This document shows positions 1 to 8,921 of a stretch of 64,000 nt of DNA, piece after piece. The stretch comes from Pseudomonadales bacterium. GTDB taxonomy: Bacteria; Pseudomonadota; Gammaproteobacteria; Pseudomonadales; Azotimanducaceae. Position 1 is the stretch's first letter, and each line of letters opens with the position of its first letter. The notes under the pieces were generated by a model. The model was not told the origin of the DNA. It ran no database searches and was given only the letters and a program-made list of their open reading frames with translations. A program made the position numbers and the translations under genes. The stretch lies in assembly GCA_012103505.1 (NCBI GenBank), contig WLWP01000001.1, positions 2,170,001-2,234,000 on the forward strand. Reading direction: 5' to 3'.

Positions 1-97
1 CAGGTCTCGGCACCACAAAGGCGTAGATGAGCAATCCGATGATCGCGACCAGCAGTAATCCACCCAACCCCAGCAACATTCGTTTCAATTTCCGCAT
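1..97 (-). CDS. N-terminus of a membrane-anchored protein (partial, runs off the window)
   Basis: The reverse strand reads from an ATG at 97-95 to the window edge without a stop, giving about 32 residues. It starts MRKLKRM, followed by a strongly hydrophobic run and then PRP, which fits an uncleaved signal anchor in the inner membrane. The layout (MRKL, hydrophobic segment, PRP) resembles the start of the 217-residue protein at 4575-5228, so the two may be related, but the piece is too short to prove that. Function cannot be assigned. Confidence 0.5.
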   Translation of the reverse strand, partial: MRKLKRMLLGLGGLLLVAIIGLLIYAFVVPRP

Positions 98-410
98 TTC
101 CCTCTCAAGACCCAAGCTGCCAGCAGCATGGCCCACGCAAATATTTTGATTCGGTCCAATAAGCTATCACACTAGCCGTCGAGACACGGGAGTGGCAATG
201 CGACCCTGAATTCCCTAAATTGCTTGGCTGCACCAGGAATTGATTTCATGCGTCATCTTCTGATCACCACGACTGATGCTGAGTTTGTGTGGCAGACAGA
301 TGACGTACGCTGCACACTGTTAACTCAAGTTCAGCAATGCACAGCGTGAGCGCATTACGATGTGCTCGTGGAAAAAAAGGATTTCAGAAAACACTTAACT
401 GGAGAAGTCG

Positions 411-770
411 ATGTCCGTAAACACTTTTAAGATCCATCCCGAACCAGCTGGCGAGAAACAGCCTTCAAAACTGATTCCAAAGAGTTGTTTTACTACTGAG
501 GCAACAGACGAGACGACCATGCGTTTCTATGACGCCAAAGACAACTCCGTCGCATCAGGTGTCTGGGAATGTCCGCCGTGCAAGGTTGATATCCCGGCTT
601 ACCCCGTGAATGAAATGATGACGATCATTTCAGGGGCACTGACCATAACCAATGCAGATGGTGTGGAAGAAAGGTTCGGGCCGGGTGAAGTTGTTTTTGC
701 CGCGAAAGGCTCGAAAATGACTTGGCACATTACTGAACGACTTCGTAAGTACTACATGACATCCAACTAG
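411..770 (+). CDS. Cupin-fold protein (DUF861/EutQ-like single domain)
   Basis: This is a 119-residue single-domain cupin. The stretch YPVNEMMTIISGALTITNAD followed by FGPGEVVF is the usual cupin pattern of a conserved Glu, a tight turn and a GPG(E/D) turn. There is no signal peptide, so the protein is cytoplasmic. Such cupins bind small molecules or metals, and the substrate cannot be read here. The ATG is preceded by GGAGAAG. A second copy lies at 45503-45862 on the other strand: ungapped alignment by eye gives 98 of 119 identical residues. This copy stands alone, while the other follows a second cupin gene. Confidence 0.8.
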   Translation: MSVNTFKIHPEPAGEKQPSKLIPKSCFTTEATDETTMRFYDAKDNSVASGVWECPPCKVDIPAYPVNEMMTIISGALTITNADGVEERFGPGEVVFAAKGSKMTWHITERLRKYYMTSN

Positions 771-827
771 ATCGGAAGTACTCATGGGCAGAGTCGCAGA
801 CACAGTCTAGTTGGAATGGCACAAGTA

Positions 828-2201
828 TCACCACTGTTCAGACATGACGCGCTCAAACGCTGCTGGCGTTCGCCATCTAGCACTCATTAATCGCAAGACA
901 TAGGCGCCCCCGGTCATCAGTATCATGATGACAAAGACGATCCATGACACTTTTGGTCCTAGCGCCCAAACTTTGATCACAAAATATTGAGCGACCAACA
1001 TGAGCCAGTGCAACAGGATGCTTACCCACATTAACCAACGGGTGTCACCAGCGCCCCGTAGCACTCCCCCAGAGATAAGAATAATCGCGTCAGCCATGAC
1101 ATAAGTTGCGAGTCCAACCATCATAAAGCTGCCTAGCGTCAATATTCTCTCAACGTCAGGACCGTCACCGACAAAAATATCTACCAGGGGCACTCTGAAA
1201 ATGAGAAAAATCAAAGCCAACAACGCCGAGTAGCCAAGCCCCATGACAAAACCAGCCTTAATGACTTCTCGAAGCCCACTCATATCTTCGGCGCCAATAA
1301 ACCGGCCAACAAGACTGATGATGGCAACATTCAGTCCAATCATTGGTACAAAGGAGACGATGTCCCAATTGAATACGATCGCGGCAGAGGCGGCTTCGGC
1401 AACCCCGTAAGATTGAAACATGAGCAGGAATAGGTTGAACGCGGCAACGTTCAGAAACATTTCGACCCCTGACGGAAACCCTAAGCGAACAAAGCGGTTG
1501 AAAATACCTCGATCAAACACGAGTGAGTCTTTTACGTTGAAGCGTTGGCGATGGTTCTGCTCAAGATAGAAGAACATAAATATACCCAAGCTGAACACGG
1601 TCGCGATAATCGTTCCGTAAGCCGCTCCGACAATGCCTAGCGCCGGGAGGCCACCGACGCCAAAAATGAGAGCATAGGAAAGTGGAATATTCAGAGCTAC
1701 TCCAAGAGTATCCGCGATCATCACTGCTCGGGTTTGGCCAATGCCCGCAAAGTAAGATGCAATACACGTTTTGAATAAGCTGACGCTGGCACCCCAAATC
1801 AAGATGAGAAAGTAAGTGGATTCAAGTGCGGCGAGTTCGCTTGTATGCCCCATGATCAAGAATATGTCGCTAACGAAATAGCCGAGGACCAGCAGTATCG
1901 GGACAAATCCCAAAGTCAGCATCAGGCCCTGTGAGACCACACGAGGGCACTTTGCAAGCTCATTGGTACCAAAGTACTGCGCCACGAGTGCATTGGTGTA
2001 CGACAGAATGCCAATAAACAATGACATGCAGAAAAACGATGCAACGCCACCACCCAACGAGGCTGCCATGTGAGTCGGGCTTACCAAAGACATAAAGAAT
2101 CGGTCAGTGAAGATCATCACCGCGAGCGCGCCCTGGGAAATCACCATGGGGTAAGCGAGGTACAGAAGCTCTTTTGTGGTTGAGCCGCTAAAAGATTGCA
2201 C
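828..2201 (-). CDS. MATE family efflux transporter
   Basis: A 457-residue integral membrane protein with about 12 hydrophobic segments in two similar halves, the usual size and build of MATE multidrug/toxin exporters, which use a Na+ or H+ gradient. Family-like features include the N-terminal LAYPMVISQGALAVMIFTDR segment and PLSYALIFG around residue 175. It ends close to the 3' end of the cupin gene and is convergent with it. No regulator is adjacent and the substrate is unknown. The start is the first ATG, just after a short gene-free stretch. Confidence 0.88.
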   Translation of the reverse strand: MQSFSGSTTKELLYLAYPMVISQGALAVMIFTDRFFMSLVSPTHMAASLGGGVASFFCMSLFIGILSYTNALVAQYFGTNELAKCPRVVSQGLMLTLGFVPILLVLGYFVSDIFLIMGHTSELAALESTYFLILIWGASVSLFKTCIASYFAGIGQTRAVMIADTLGVALNIPLSYALIFGVGGLPALGIVGAAYGTIIATVFSLGIFMFFYLEQNHRQRFNVKDSLVFDRGIFNRFVRLGFPSGVEMFLNVAAFNLFLLMFQSYGVAEAASAAIVFNWDIVSFVPMIGLNVAIISLVGRFIGAEDMSGLREVIKAGFVMGLGYSALLALIFLIFRVPLVDIFVGDGPDVERILTLGSFMMVGLATYVMADAIILISGGVLRGAGDTRWLMWVSILLHWLMLVAQYFVIKVWALGPKVSWIVFVIMILMTGGAYVLRLMSARWRTPAAFERVMSEQW

Positions 2202-2663
2202 TGAGTTTAGCGCCTAAAATGGGCGCACATACTACACTAAGGCGCTCAGCCTGAGTGTAGTGAACGGCTTTTCGATTGAGGGCAGTCACATTGTTACCTC
2301 AGCATTCAAGGCATAATGAGATGACACCCATGAAGCACTACCTAGACACCTAGACTAGCTCGAGCTTGCGCTAACAATGTTGCTTCTTGGCTGTGGCAAT
2401 GAGGCTCGATTCGATACCGACACGTTAACCGCTCCTATGGCAACCTAGCAGGATGAAAAACACCCACAAACGCGTTTGCTTTCCCCCGGTTATCATTCAA
2501 CATCCAGTTTGGCTCAACTACCGCTTCAATCTTAATATTCGAATACATTGAAGATCTGTTAGTAAGCGAGATCAAATAAAAGTTGGCACCTCAGGAAAAA
2601 GCTTTCATCAGTTCACCGAACCTGTGGAAGACTATTATCCATTGCATAAGGACTAGATAGATA
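2202..2663. other. Gene-free stretch with a possible broken lipoprotein leader
   Basis: These 460 bases separate the divergent MATE and DUF3604 genes and must hold both promoters. A 23-codon frame at 2377-2448 (+) starts MLLLGCGNEARFDTDT and then stops, which resembles a lipobox. An ATG in another frame (2330) gives MKHYLDT before a stop. Together they could be the remains of a lipoprotein signal peptide, perhaps a lost relative of the DUF3604 lipoproteins nearby. This is a weak call; nothing else coding is visible. Confidence 0.25.
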
Positions 2664-4526
2664 ATGAAACTCACCGTCCACATATTTCTGAGCGTGTTCA
2701 CACTACTAGGTTGTACGGACCCAGATATCGTGCCCGAAACCCACATTTCTACGCCACCTCCACCCCAAGCCTCAGGCACACCTGCTGTACGTTACCCGTT
2801 GAAGACCGCGCTTTATGGCGATTTGCACGTGCATACCAGTTGGTCTGCCGATGCCTATGCAGGCGGGAATCGGCTCGGTCCGAATTCCGCCTACCGATTT
2901 GCCCGCGGCGAGGAAGTTGAGCTTCAAAACGGCCTGTTAGCAAAGCTTGAGACACCTCTCGATTTCGTCGCCCTAACGGATCACGCTGAGAACTTCGCCA
3001 CCCATTTACCTTGCACCATTGGCGGTGGACCCGAGTTTGATACTGAAACATGTCGCGCCATGCGTACGGGCGACATGGATCAACAAGCAATGTTGGAGTC
3101 AGTTTTTGAAACTGCTGGAACTCGGCCAGGACCGCGCAGTTCGCTGTGTGACGGAGATCTAGAACGCTGTTTGGCGACAGAAAAAACCACTTGGTTGCGC
3201 GTACAAGAAGCAGCCAACGCCTTCGATGATCCGGGAACATTCAGTACGCTGATCGGCTATGAGTTTTCTTCACTACTGGAAAACTTCGGCATGTTGCACC
3301 GTAACGTCGTATTTCGCGGGACCGATGTCACACCACATGCTATTTCCTCTAACGACGTGCTTAACCAAGCCGATTTCTTTGCTCAACTAGACGAGGCATG
3401 TGTTGAGCCTTGCGAAGTGTTGACGATACCTCACAACACAAATTTCTCGTGGGGCAAGGCCTTTGCCCGCACCGACGAAGACGGATATACCTACACCGCA
3501 GAGGACATCGAGCGCCGAGCCCGCATTGATCGCCTGTTCGAAATCACACAACAGAAAGGCAATTCCGAATGCCAGATCGGCGTAGGTATGGCGGATGAGG
3601 ACTGTAACTTTGAAAACACCTGGCCGGTCTGTGATGACGGACAAGGTACTCAATGTGCTTCTGAGCCTTCCTTCTTACGCAATGCCCTGCTTACTGGTCT
3701 TGCCATGGGTAGTGAACAAAATCAAAACCCATTCAAGCTCGGCATCATTGCATCGACAGATACGCATCTATCAGACCCTGGTAACACAGCGAGGCAAATT
3801 CCCGCTCAGTTCTCAGGCCTCAATTTTTCGTTCATGGTTAAAAGAGCACTTGAACTGAATCATGTTGTGATTGGTGCGCTTCGAAAGGTATCAACAGGTG
3901 GACTGGCCGGTGTCTGGTCAGAAGCCAATACGCGCGAAGACATTTTTGATGCGTTACAAAATCGCGAAACTTTTGGTACTAGCGGCTCACGCATTAAGGT
4001 GCGTTTTTTTGCTGGTAACTATGCTGGGGATATCGGCAGTCGCGACGATGCGGTGGCCAATGCCTATGCTAACGGTGTGCCAATGGGTTCCGATTTAAGC
4101 AATCTTGAGAACCCGAACTTCTGGGTATGGGCAAGCCAAGACCCTAGCGCACCCAGTTTAGATCGGATCCAGGTGATCAAAGGTTGGACTGAGAACGGTG
4201 AAGAAAAACAAAAAATATGGGATGTTGCCTGTGCTGGAAACCGGATCCCCGGAGAGGATGGCAAATGTCCAACCACTACAGCTGGAGTCGACGTCGAAAG
4301 CTGCGCCCTGAGTGGCAGTGGCGCCCCTGAACTGCAAACCACGTTCACCGACCCTGATTTCTCAGCCGATCAAATCGCCTTTTACTATGTCCGGGTATTT
4401 GAAAACCCAAGTTGTCGGTGGACGACTGCACTTGCAATTGAAGCTGATGTGGATCGACCAACCGACGTTCCAGCCACGGTACAGCATCGCGCCTGGTCAT
4501 CACCGATATGGATAAATTCCCCCTAA
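2664..4526 (+). CDS. DUF3604 lipoprotein (PHP-like metal-dependent fold)
   Basis: A 620-residue protein with a lipoprotein signal (hydrophobic start, then LLGC at about residues 15-18), so it is probably lipid-anchored in the envelope. GDLHVHTSWSADAY near residue 52 and FVALTDHAENF near residue 100 are the His/Asp metal-binding motifs shared by DUF3604 and PHP-type phosphoesterases; later motifs are IPHNTNFSWG, IASTDTH and TSGSRIKVRFF. The substrate of the family is not established. It is homologous along its length to the 670-residue protein at 6140-8149 on the opposite strand. Several Cys residues suggest disulfides, consistent with an exported location. Confidence 0.85.
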   Translation: MKLTVHIFLSVFTLLGCTDPDIVPETHISTPPPPQASGTPAVRYPLKTALYGDLHVHTSWSADAYAGGNRLGPNSAYRFARGEEVELQNGLLAKLETPLDFVALTDHAENFATHLPCTIGGGPEFDTETCRAMRTGDMDQQAMLESVFETAGTRPGPRSSLCDGDLERCLATEKTTWLRVQEAANAFDDPGTFSTLIGYEFSSLLENFGMLHRNVVFRGTDVTPHAISSNDVLNQADFFAQLDEACVEPCEVLTIPHNTNFSWGKAFARTDEDGYTYTAEDIERRARIDRLFEITQQKGNSECQIGVGMADEDCNFENTWPVCDDGQGTQCASEPSFLRNALLTGLAMGSEQNQNPFKLGIIASTDTHLSDPGNTARQIPAQFSGLNFSFMVKRALELNHVVIGALRKVSTGGLAGVWSEANTREDIFDALQNRETFGTSGSRIKVRFFAGNYAGDIGSRDDAVANAYANGVPMGSDLSNLENPNFWVWASQDPSAPSLDRIQVIKGWTENGEEKQKIWDVACAGNRIPGEDGKCPTTTAGVDVESCALSGSGAPELQTTFTDPDFSADQIAFYYVRVFENPSCRWTTALAIEADVDRPTDVPATVQHRAWSSPIWINSP

Positions 4527-4574
4527 AGGTAGAAAAACACCCTCCTCACACATAGAACAACACGAATCTCGTAC

Positions 4575-5228
4575 ATGCGTAAACTCCTAATCGCAGCGGC
4601 AACGCTCCTATCAATCCCGGTGCTCCTGTTTCTTTTAGTGTGGCTCTATCCCCGTCCAGCCGATACCACACCAGCATGGGTTTTCGATGGTGATGGCAGA
4701 AACATCAACTACTGCGAGCTTCCAGAGTTAGATGGCAGCGGTTTGATTGCAGATGACATCCCGCAAGCTTTCACGCCGGGTTGTGGCTACACGGTCTTTC
4801 CAAATCCGATCCTGCGTGGTTGCACAGAACCACTCCCAGCAGGCGCCCAGGACATACGTGGTCTGTGGCAAAGCATTGATCCAAAACTTCCAGATCATGT
4901 TGAGCGCGTTGAACAATGTGGTGATCGAGTTGTGGTGACTGCGCGTGGCGTGATCCACGATCATGCACCTGACATGCTTTCAAACGACGTATCCCCTCGC
5001 CAGATTGGTCCATGGCTATTCTGCTTGCGTACGTCACAAGCCACGGCCGTCTGGGAAGACAATCAACTGCACCAGAAGCTCTTTGGGGGTCCAACCGTGG
5101 TGAAACGCTACCTTGAAGACGGTGTTTATAAGTGGCAGTTCCCGGGAATTGGCACCATCAAAATGAAGCGAATATGCAGAGTACCTGAACATGCAGCAAC
5201 GCTCCCTGACCGCAGCCACGCGCTTTAG
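4575..5228 (+). CDS. Membrane-anchored hypothetical protein
   Basis: A 217-residue protein whose first 25 residues (MRKLLIAAATLLSIPVLL onward) form a signal anchor, followed by a soluble part with six or more Cys, suggesting an exocytoplasmic disulfide-bonded domain. It begins 48 bases after the DUF3604 gene on the same strand, so the two are probably co-transcribed. The motif WLYPRP after the anchor resembles the partial gene at 1-97. I do not recognise the family. Confidence 0.6.
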   Translation: MRKLLIAAATLLSIPVLLFLLVWLYPRPADTTPAWVFDGDGRNINYCELPELDGSGLIADDIPQAFTPGCGYTVFPNPILRGCTEPLPAGAQDIRGLWQSIDPKLPDHVERVEQCGDRVVVTARGVIHDHAPDMLSNDVSPRQIGPWLFCLRTSQATAVWEDNQLHQKLFGGPTVVKRYLEDGVYKWQFPGIGTIKMKRICRVPEHAATLPDRSHAL

Positions 5229-5389
5229 CAACACCCAGAGTTTGATATCCGCAACTGAGAGGAAGGTTGACTGGATGGGACGGTGCTTTATGAGATACAG
5301 AAAAGAAAAGAGTGTTGCAGAAATTTCTATGACAAACCGACAAACACCTTTTGACCTGGATCACGTTCCAGGAAGATCTTCTACTTGGA

Positions 5390-6064
5390 CTATCGGGTCT
5401 GTAGACCTTCCTTCTTAAGTCGCCACAACAAGACATCGAGGCGGTCCTGGCCGAAAAACGGCTCGTCTTTAAACACACAGGTTGGCACACCCCAATGGCC
5501 TGCGTGATCATGGTCAACCTGATTCTTTTGGATGACCGATTCCAGGCGGTCAGCCTCGTCCACAACGCGCCGATCCATCTCTGCTAGATCAAGCCCGGCG
5601 CTCTGCGTCGCACGAGCCAGATGATCACCATGATCCCAGTTCTTGGTGCCACCCCAGATAAGCGAGGACACTTCATCTACAAACTCGATGCCCCGCCCCA
5701 TTTCTTCAGCCAGAGCGCCAAGTCTGCTCAACCGATGAATGTAAGGTTGCTCGGCCCCAGTCTGCCGCTCACCTTCTTCATTAGTCAGCTGTATGACTGG
5801 ATCTGGATTTGGCCAAACGAAGGGTAGTTGTAAAAACTCCGCGACACGATAAACATCGGTTTGGAAATAGGAAAACCATTGCGGTTGCACTTGTTGGAAA
5901 AACTCGGGTGTCCGTATCGCGATTGGATACACAACCCGGAAGTTCACCTGTAGCTGGAACTGTTCCTGCCAGTCGCGCAATCGCCGGGTCGCAAGATAGG
6001 ACCAGGGACTACGAAAGGACCAATAAACATCAATTTCCATCCGTTCACTTTTCGACTCACTCAT
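5390..6064 (-). CDS. DsbA-family / 2-hydroxychromene-2-carboxylate isomerase-like protein
   Basis: About 224 residues. The start MEIDVYWSFRSPWSYLATRR is the typical thioredoxin-fold start of the HCCA isomerase / kappa-class GST branch of the DsbA superfamily, where Ser replaces the active-site Cys (FRSPWSY). The C-terminal segment HWGVPTCVFKDEPFFGQDRL is the cis-Pro and C-terminal motif of the same family (GVPTxV...FFGQDR). Such enzymes use glutathione in aromatic catabolism, but the substrate is unknown here. Start chosen at the ATG at 6064; a GTG three codons upstream is also possible. A degenerate copy of its 3' end lies at 13085-13219. Confidence 0.75.
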   Translation of the reverse strand: MSESKSERMEIDVYWSFRSPWSYLATRRLRDWQEQFQLQVNFRVVYPIAIRTPEFFQQVQPQWFSYFQTDVYRVAEFLQLPFVWPNPDPVIQLTNEEGERQTGAEQPYIHRLSRLGALAEEMGRGIEFVDEVSSLIWGGTKNWDHGDHLARATQSAGLDLAEMDRRVVDEADRLESVIQKNQVDHDHAGHWGVPTCVFKDEPFFGQDRLDVLLWRLKKEGLQTR

Positions 6065-6139
6065 CTTTCTCACTTAACCCTACGGGCTCTTTATGGAACA
6101 CGTTCGCGCAAAAAGGACGCATACGCTCCCCTCTTCGTA

Positions 6140-8149
6140 CTAGGCAGGAGGGGTCACCCAAATGGGAGAAGACCAAGCCCTTTCCTGAATAACCGCATCA
6201 AGATTGTCACGCGGCGCTACACCAGCGCGAAGCGCATCCCAGGTGGACCATCGACAAGTCGGGTTTTCCAGCACGCGAGCGTAATAGAAGGCTTTCTGAT
6301 GTTCATCAAACTCTGGGTCTTGCCAGAGCGTTTTCAGTTCCACCGCCCCCCGGTCTGCAGAAATAGCACAATCAGCTAGATTCACTTTGGCGCCATTGTC
6401 CGGACAGCGATGAGTATCCGGGTCAACTGCCAAGCCGTCCGCGCACGCAACATCAAATACGCGTTCGTGAGCTTCACCTTCCTCTAGCCAACCCTTGATG
6501 ATCTGCATGCGCTGCAATGGTGCCGATTGCACATCTCGGGCTGCCCAGACGATAAACGAAGGCGAATCTCCTACCTTTGCCATCAGGTCACCGCCCATCG
6601 AGACACCTTGCTCTGCTGCCCGAGACATACCATCGGCCGTTTCCAGCATCGTGCCGTCGAGATCATGTCCCGCAAAAAAGCGCACCTTTAATCGCGGCCC
6701 TGAGGTGGCGTATGTCTCCTTGCGGCGGAAGGCGTCGTAAATGGATTCGCGGGTGTTTTCTTCAGCCCACACCGCCGCTAAGCCTGATGCACCGTACGCT
6801 GATGAACTGCGGTGCAGATAACGTCTACCATCGGAGCCAACGTAGAATGATGATTCCTCCGCGTCGCTTAGGCCGAGGACTTCGACTTCATTATCGGTGA
6901 TGGGTACTGAACCACGGAGGGCGGCTGTTGAGTCGAGTAAGCCGACTTTAGCAAAGTAGTTTGTTTCATCATAAGAACCTGCTGCGGTATGGGTATCAGA
7001 AGATCCGATAAAGCCGTACTGAAACGGATTACCCAACCCTTCCGCTGCCAGCAACAATCCGTTTTTCAATGCATCACGCACGTATCCCCCAGCAGGCTGC
7101 GCGTTCCTCAACGGGCCACCACCCGCGATATACGGGTCAATCTCAAAGCCCGCCCATTCATCATTCATGGAAAGCGCGGGGTGTGTTTCTGAGGTGCCTT
7201 TGACCTGGGTGATTTCGACCAGAGGTTCATTGCGCATACGTTTCTCATTGTGCTCAAGCGTCATCGGGTCACCAGCCCACGTGGCTAGAGCAAACATCTG
7301 TCCATTGGACTTATTCGAATTGTGCGGGATGGCCAAGCTCTCCACGCCCTCTTCCCTTAAACCGTCCATCCAGTTCCATAGGTCCTCTGGATCTAGCGAC
7401 ATGAGGCGATTGAACGGCACCGATGGCAAATTTTCGGAGCCGCGAAAGATGACATTCCGGTGCATACTACCGCCGTCCTGCCTGGTCGTTGAAAACTCAT
7501 AGGCGGCGAAAGTTGTGAACTTTCCAGGTTTGTAGTGTTGGTCGGCAGCACGCACTTCTTCTTGCCAAGTCGTGCTCATGATCTGTTGCACCTCTGCGTT
7601 GAGAGGTTCGGAGTTGGCCTGGTCCTTTCTAAACGCGCCAATAAAGGCACGGAAGTTGCGCGTGGGGACACTTTCGAGGTTGAGGTTCTCCGGCGCATTA
7701 AGGTTGTGGATCCGCTGCATCGAGGGGTACTTGGAGATTTCGGTTGTGGTATCCGCTCCGGCTCGGACCACACCAAGATAAAAGCCGTGGTCCGTGACCG
7801 CATAAAAGTCCAAAGGCCGGTCGAGTTGCATATCGAACCCACCCGGATGTTTGATGGCCTCACCTTGAGCATATCGATAGGCGTCATCGGGTGTTGCTAG
7901 TGTGCCGAACTGAAAGGCGTCCATCGAATAGGTTGTGTGCACGTGGAGATCACCAAAGTAGGCATAGCGTGTAGCTCCCGGTGCAGACGAATCAGAGCCA
8001 CCTCGCTCCGTCGACTCCACTCGTTCTGACCGCTCATTTGCCGCGGAGACGGCTTGTTGGCTCGACCCGCCACCACCGTCTGAACAGGCAGTTACCGTGG
8101 CCAGCATCACGGTAACGAATACTGAACCCTTAAACTCTCTACTATTCAT
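6140..8149 (-). CDS. DUF3604 lipoprotein, second copy
   Basis: About 669 residues from the ATG at 8149, which follows a strong GGAGGG ribosome site; an upstream in-frame ATG at 8179 lacks one. The signal peptide ends in VTACSDGGGG, a lipobox. GDLHVHTTYSMDAF, FYAVTDHGFYLG, IPHNSNKSNG and IGSSDTHTAAG match the putative metal-site motifs of the 2664-4526 protein, and the last 150 residues align with it (KGWLEEGE, CRWSTWDAL, QERAWSSPIWV). It has a Gly/Ser-rich linker after the lipobox. The two copies face each other across about 1.6 kb. Confidence 0.85.
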   Translation of the reverse strand: MNSREFKGSVFVTVMLATVTACSDGGGGSSQQAVSAANERSERVESTERGGSDSSAPGATRYAYFGDLHVHTTYSMDAFQFGTLATPDDAYRYAQGEAIKHPGGFDMQLDRPLDFYAVTDHGFYLGVVRAGADTTTEISKYPSMQRIHNLNAPENLNLESVPTRNFRAFIGAFRKDQANSEPLNAEVQQIMSTTWQEEVRAADQHYKPGKFTTFAAYEFSTTRQDGGSMHRNVIFRGSENLPSVPFNRLMSLDPEDLWNWMDGLREEGVESLAIPHNSNKSNGQMFALATWAGDPMTLEHNEKRMRNEPLVEITQVKGTSETHPALSMNDEWAGFEIDPYIAGGGPLRNAQPAGGYVRDALKNGLLLAAEGLGNPFQYGFIGSSDTHTAAGSYDETNYFAKVGLLDSTAALRGSVPITDNEVEVLGLSDAEESSFYVGSDGRRYLHRSSSAYGASGLAAVWAEENTRESIYDAFRRKETYATSGPRLKVRFFAGHDLDGTMLETADGMSRAAEQGVSMGGDLMAKVGDSPSFIVWAARDVQSAPLQRMQIIKGWLEEGEAHERVFDVACADGLAVDPDTHRCPDNGAKVNLADCAISADRGAVELKTLWQDPEFDEHQKAFYYARVLENPTCRWSTWDALRAGVAPRDNLDAVIQERAWSSPIWVTPPA

Positions 8150-8222
8150 CCAATTCCCTCCGCCTAAAGAAAACGTCATTCTAAATAGTTAGCCGCGTGC
8201 TTACTCGGATACCTTACCTGCA

Positions 8223-8663
8223 GTGGACGCACGTTGGTTGGTGTATCCAAAATTTCCGCGACAGACAATGTTCAAAAACTATCTTCAAAAACTCCGCCAA
8301 TTAGTCGACGATAATGCACTGCCAACCGCGAAAATAAACTGGTTCAAAGGCGCGATTGAAGATGCCAAGATTTTCTCTCTTGTGGCGCTCACAGCTCAAC
8401 CCGGCGACTACGATCACCTTCAGATTGAGCAAGTATACTGGCGCGAAAGGCGGATAGGTGCCGCAATACTTAGATTCTTGGAGATGTTTCTTGAGGAGGC
8501 TAAACTATCTGCCTTTGCCAGAATCATCTCACCGAGAAGGCAGCACGAAATCAAGTCTAGCCACGCCAGCAAGAGTGAGAAAGGGGATCTCTTCAGCGGG
8601 CTCGAAAACCGCCTGGCGCGAGCTATTAGCCCCCGCCAAGAGTCTTTAGACGATCGAGCTTAG
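8223..8663 (+). CDS. Hypothetical protein
   Basis: A frame of up to 146 residues; the start may instead be the ATG at 8268 (MFKNYLQKLRQ). The composition is plausible for a cytoplasmic protein: amphipathic helices, an acidic/basic mix and a polar tail. No family is recognised and the ribosome site is weak. Its 3' end overlaps the end of the 37-residue membrane protein gene on the opposite strand by 18 bases. Confidence 0.4.
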   Translation: MDARWLVYPKFPRQTMFKNYLQKLRQLVDDNALPTAKINWFKGAIEDAKIFSLVALTAQPGDYDHLQIEQVYWRERRIGAAILRFLEMFLEEAKLSAFARIISPRRQHEIKSSHASKSEKGDLFSGLENRLARAISPRQESLDDRA

Positions 8664-8759
8664 AGTAGAAATACCCATGGTTAGCGCGGCAACTGCCAAA
8701 GCGATGATGATGGTACCGGCGATCACGGCTTTGAATGGGTCTTCGATCCAATCTGACAT
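8646..8759 (-). CDS. Small membrane protein (37 residues)
   Basis: Reading the reverse strand from the ATG at 8759 gives MSDWIEDPFKAV followed by a 20-residue hydrophobic helix (from about AVIAG to TMGIS) and a stop at 8646-8648. A good ribosome site, AAGGAAAA, lies 4-6 bases upstream. A short acidic N terminus plus one transmembrane helix is the common build of bacterial small inner-membrane proteins. The gene lies tail to tail with the frame at 8223-8663 and divergent from the NhaR-type regulator. The role is unknown. Confidence 0.6.
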   Translation of the reverse strand: MSDWIEDPFKAVIAGTIIIALAVAALTMGISTLSSIV

Positions 8760-8921
8760 TGTTTTTTCCTTTTCGGCTAGAAGTAGACGTTCGATAAAGC
8801 GGGCGCATTCTGCCGTTGTGGCGCGCCAAGGAACAGCAGAACAAACGAGCGTAAAACATCGGTTTTTTCGATGTATCGCGTATAATTAGAAGATTATACC
8901 GATCTGTAGGATGAGACTCTC

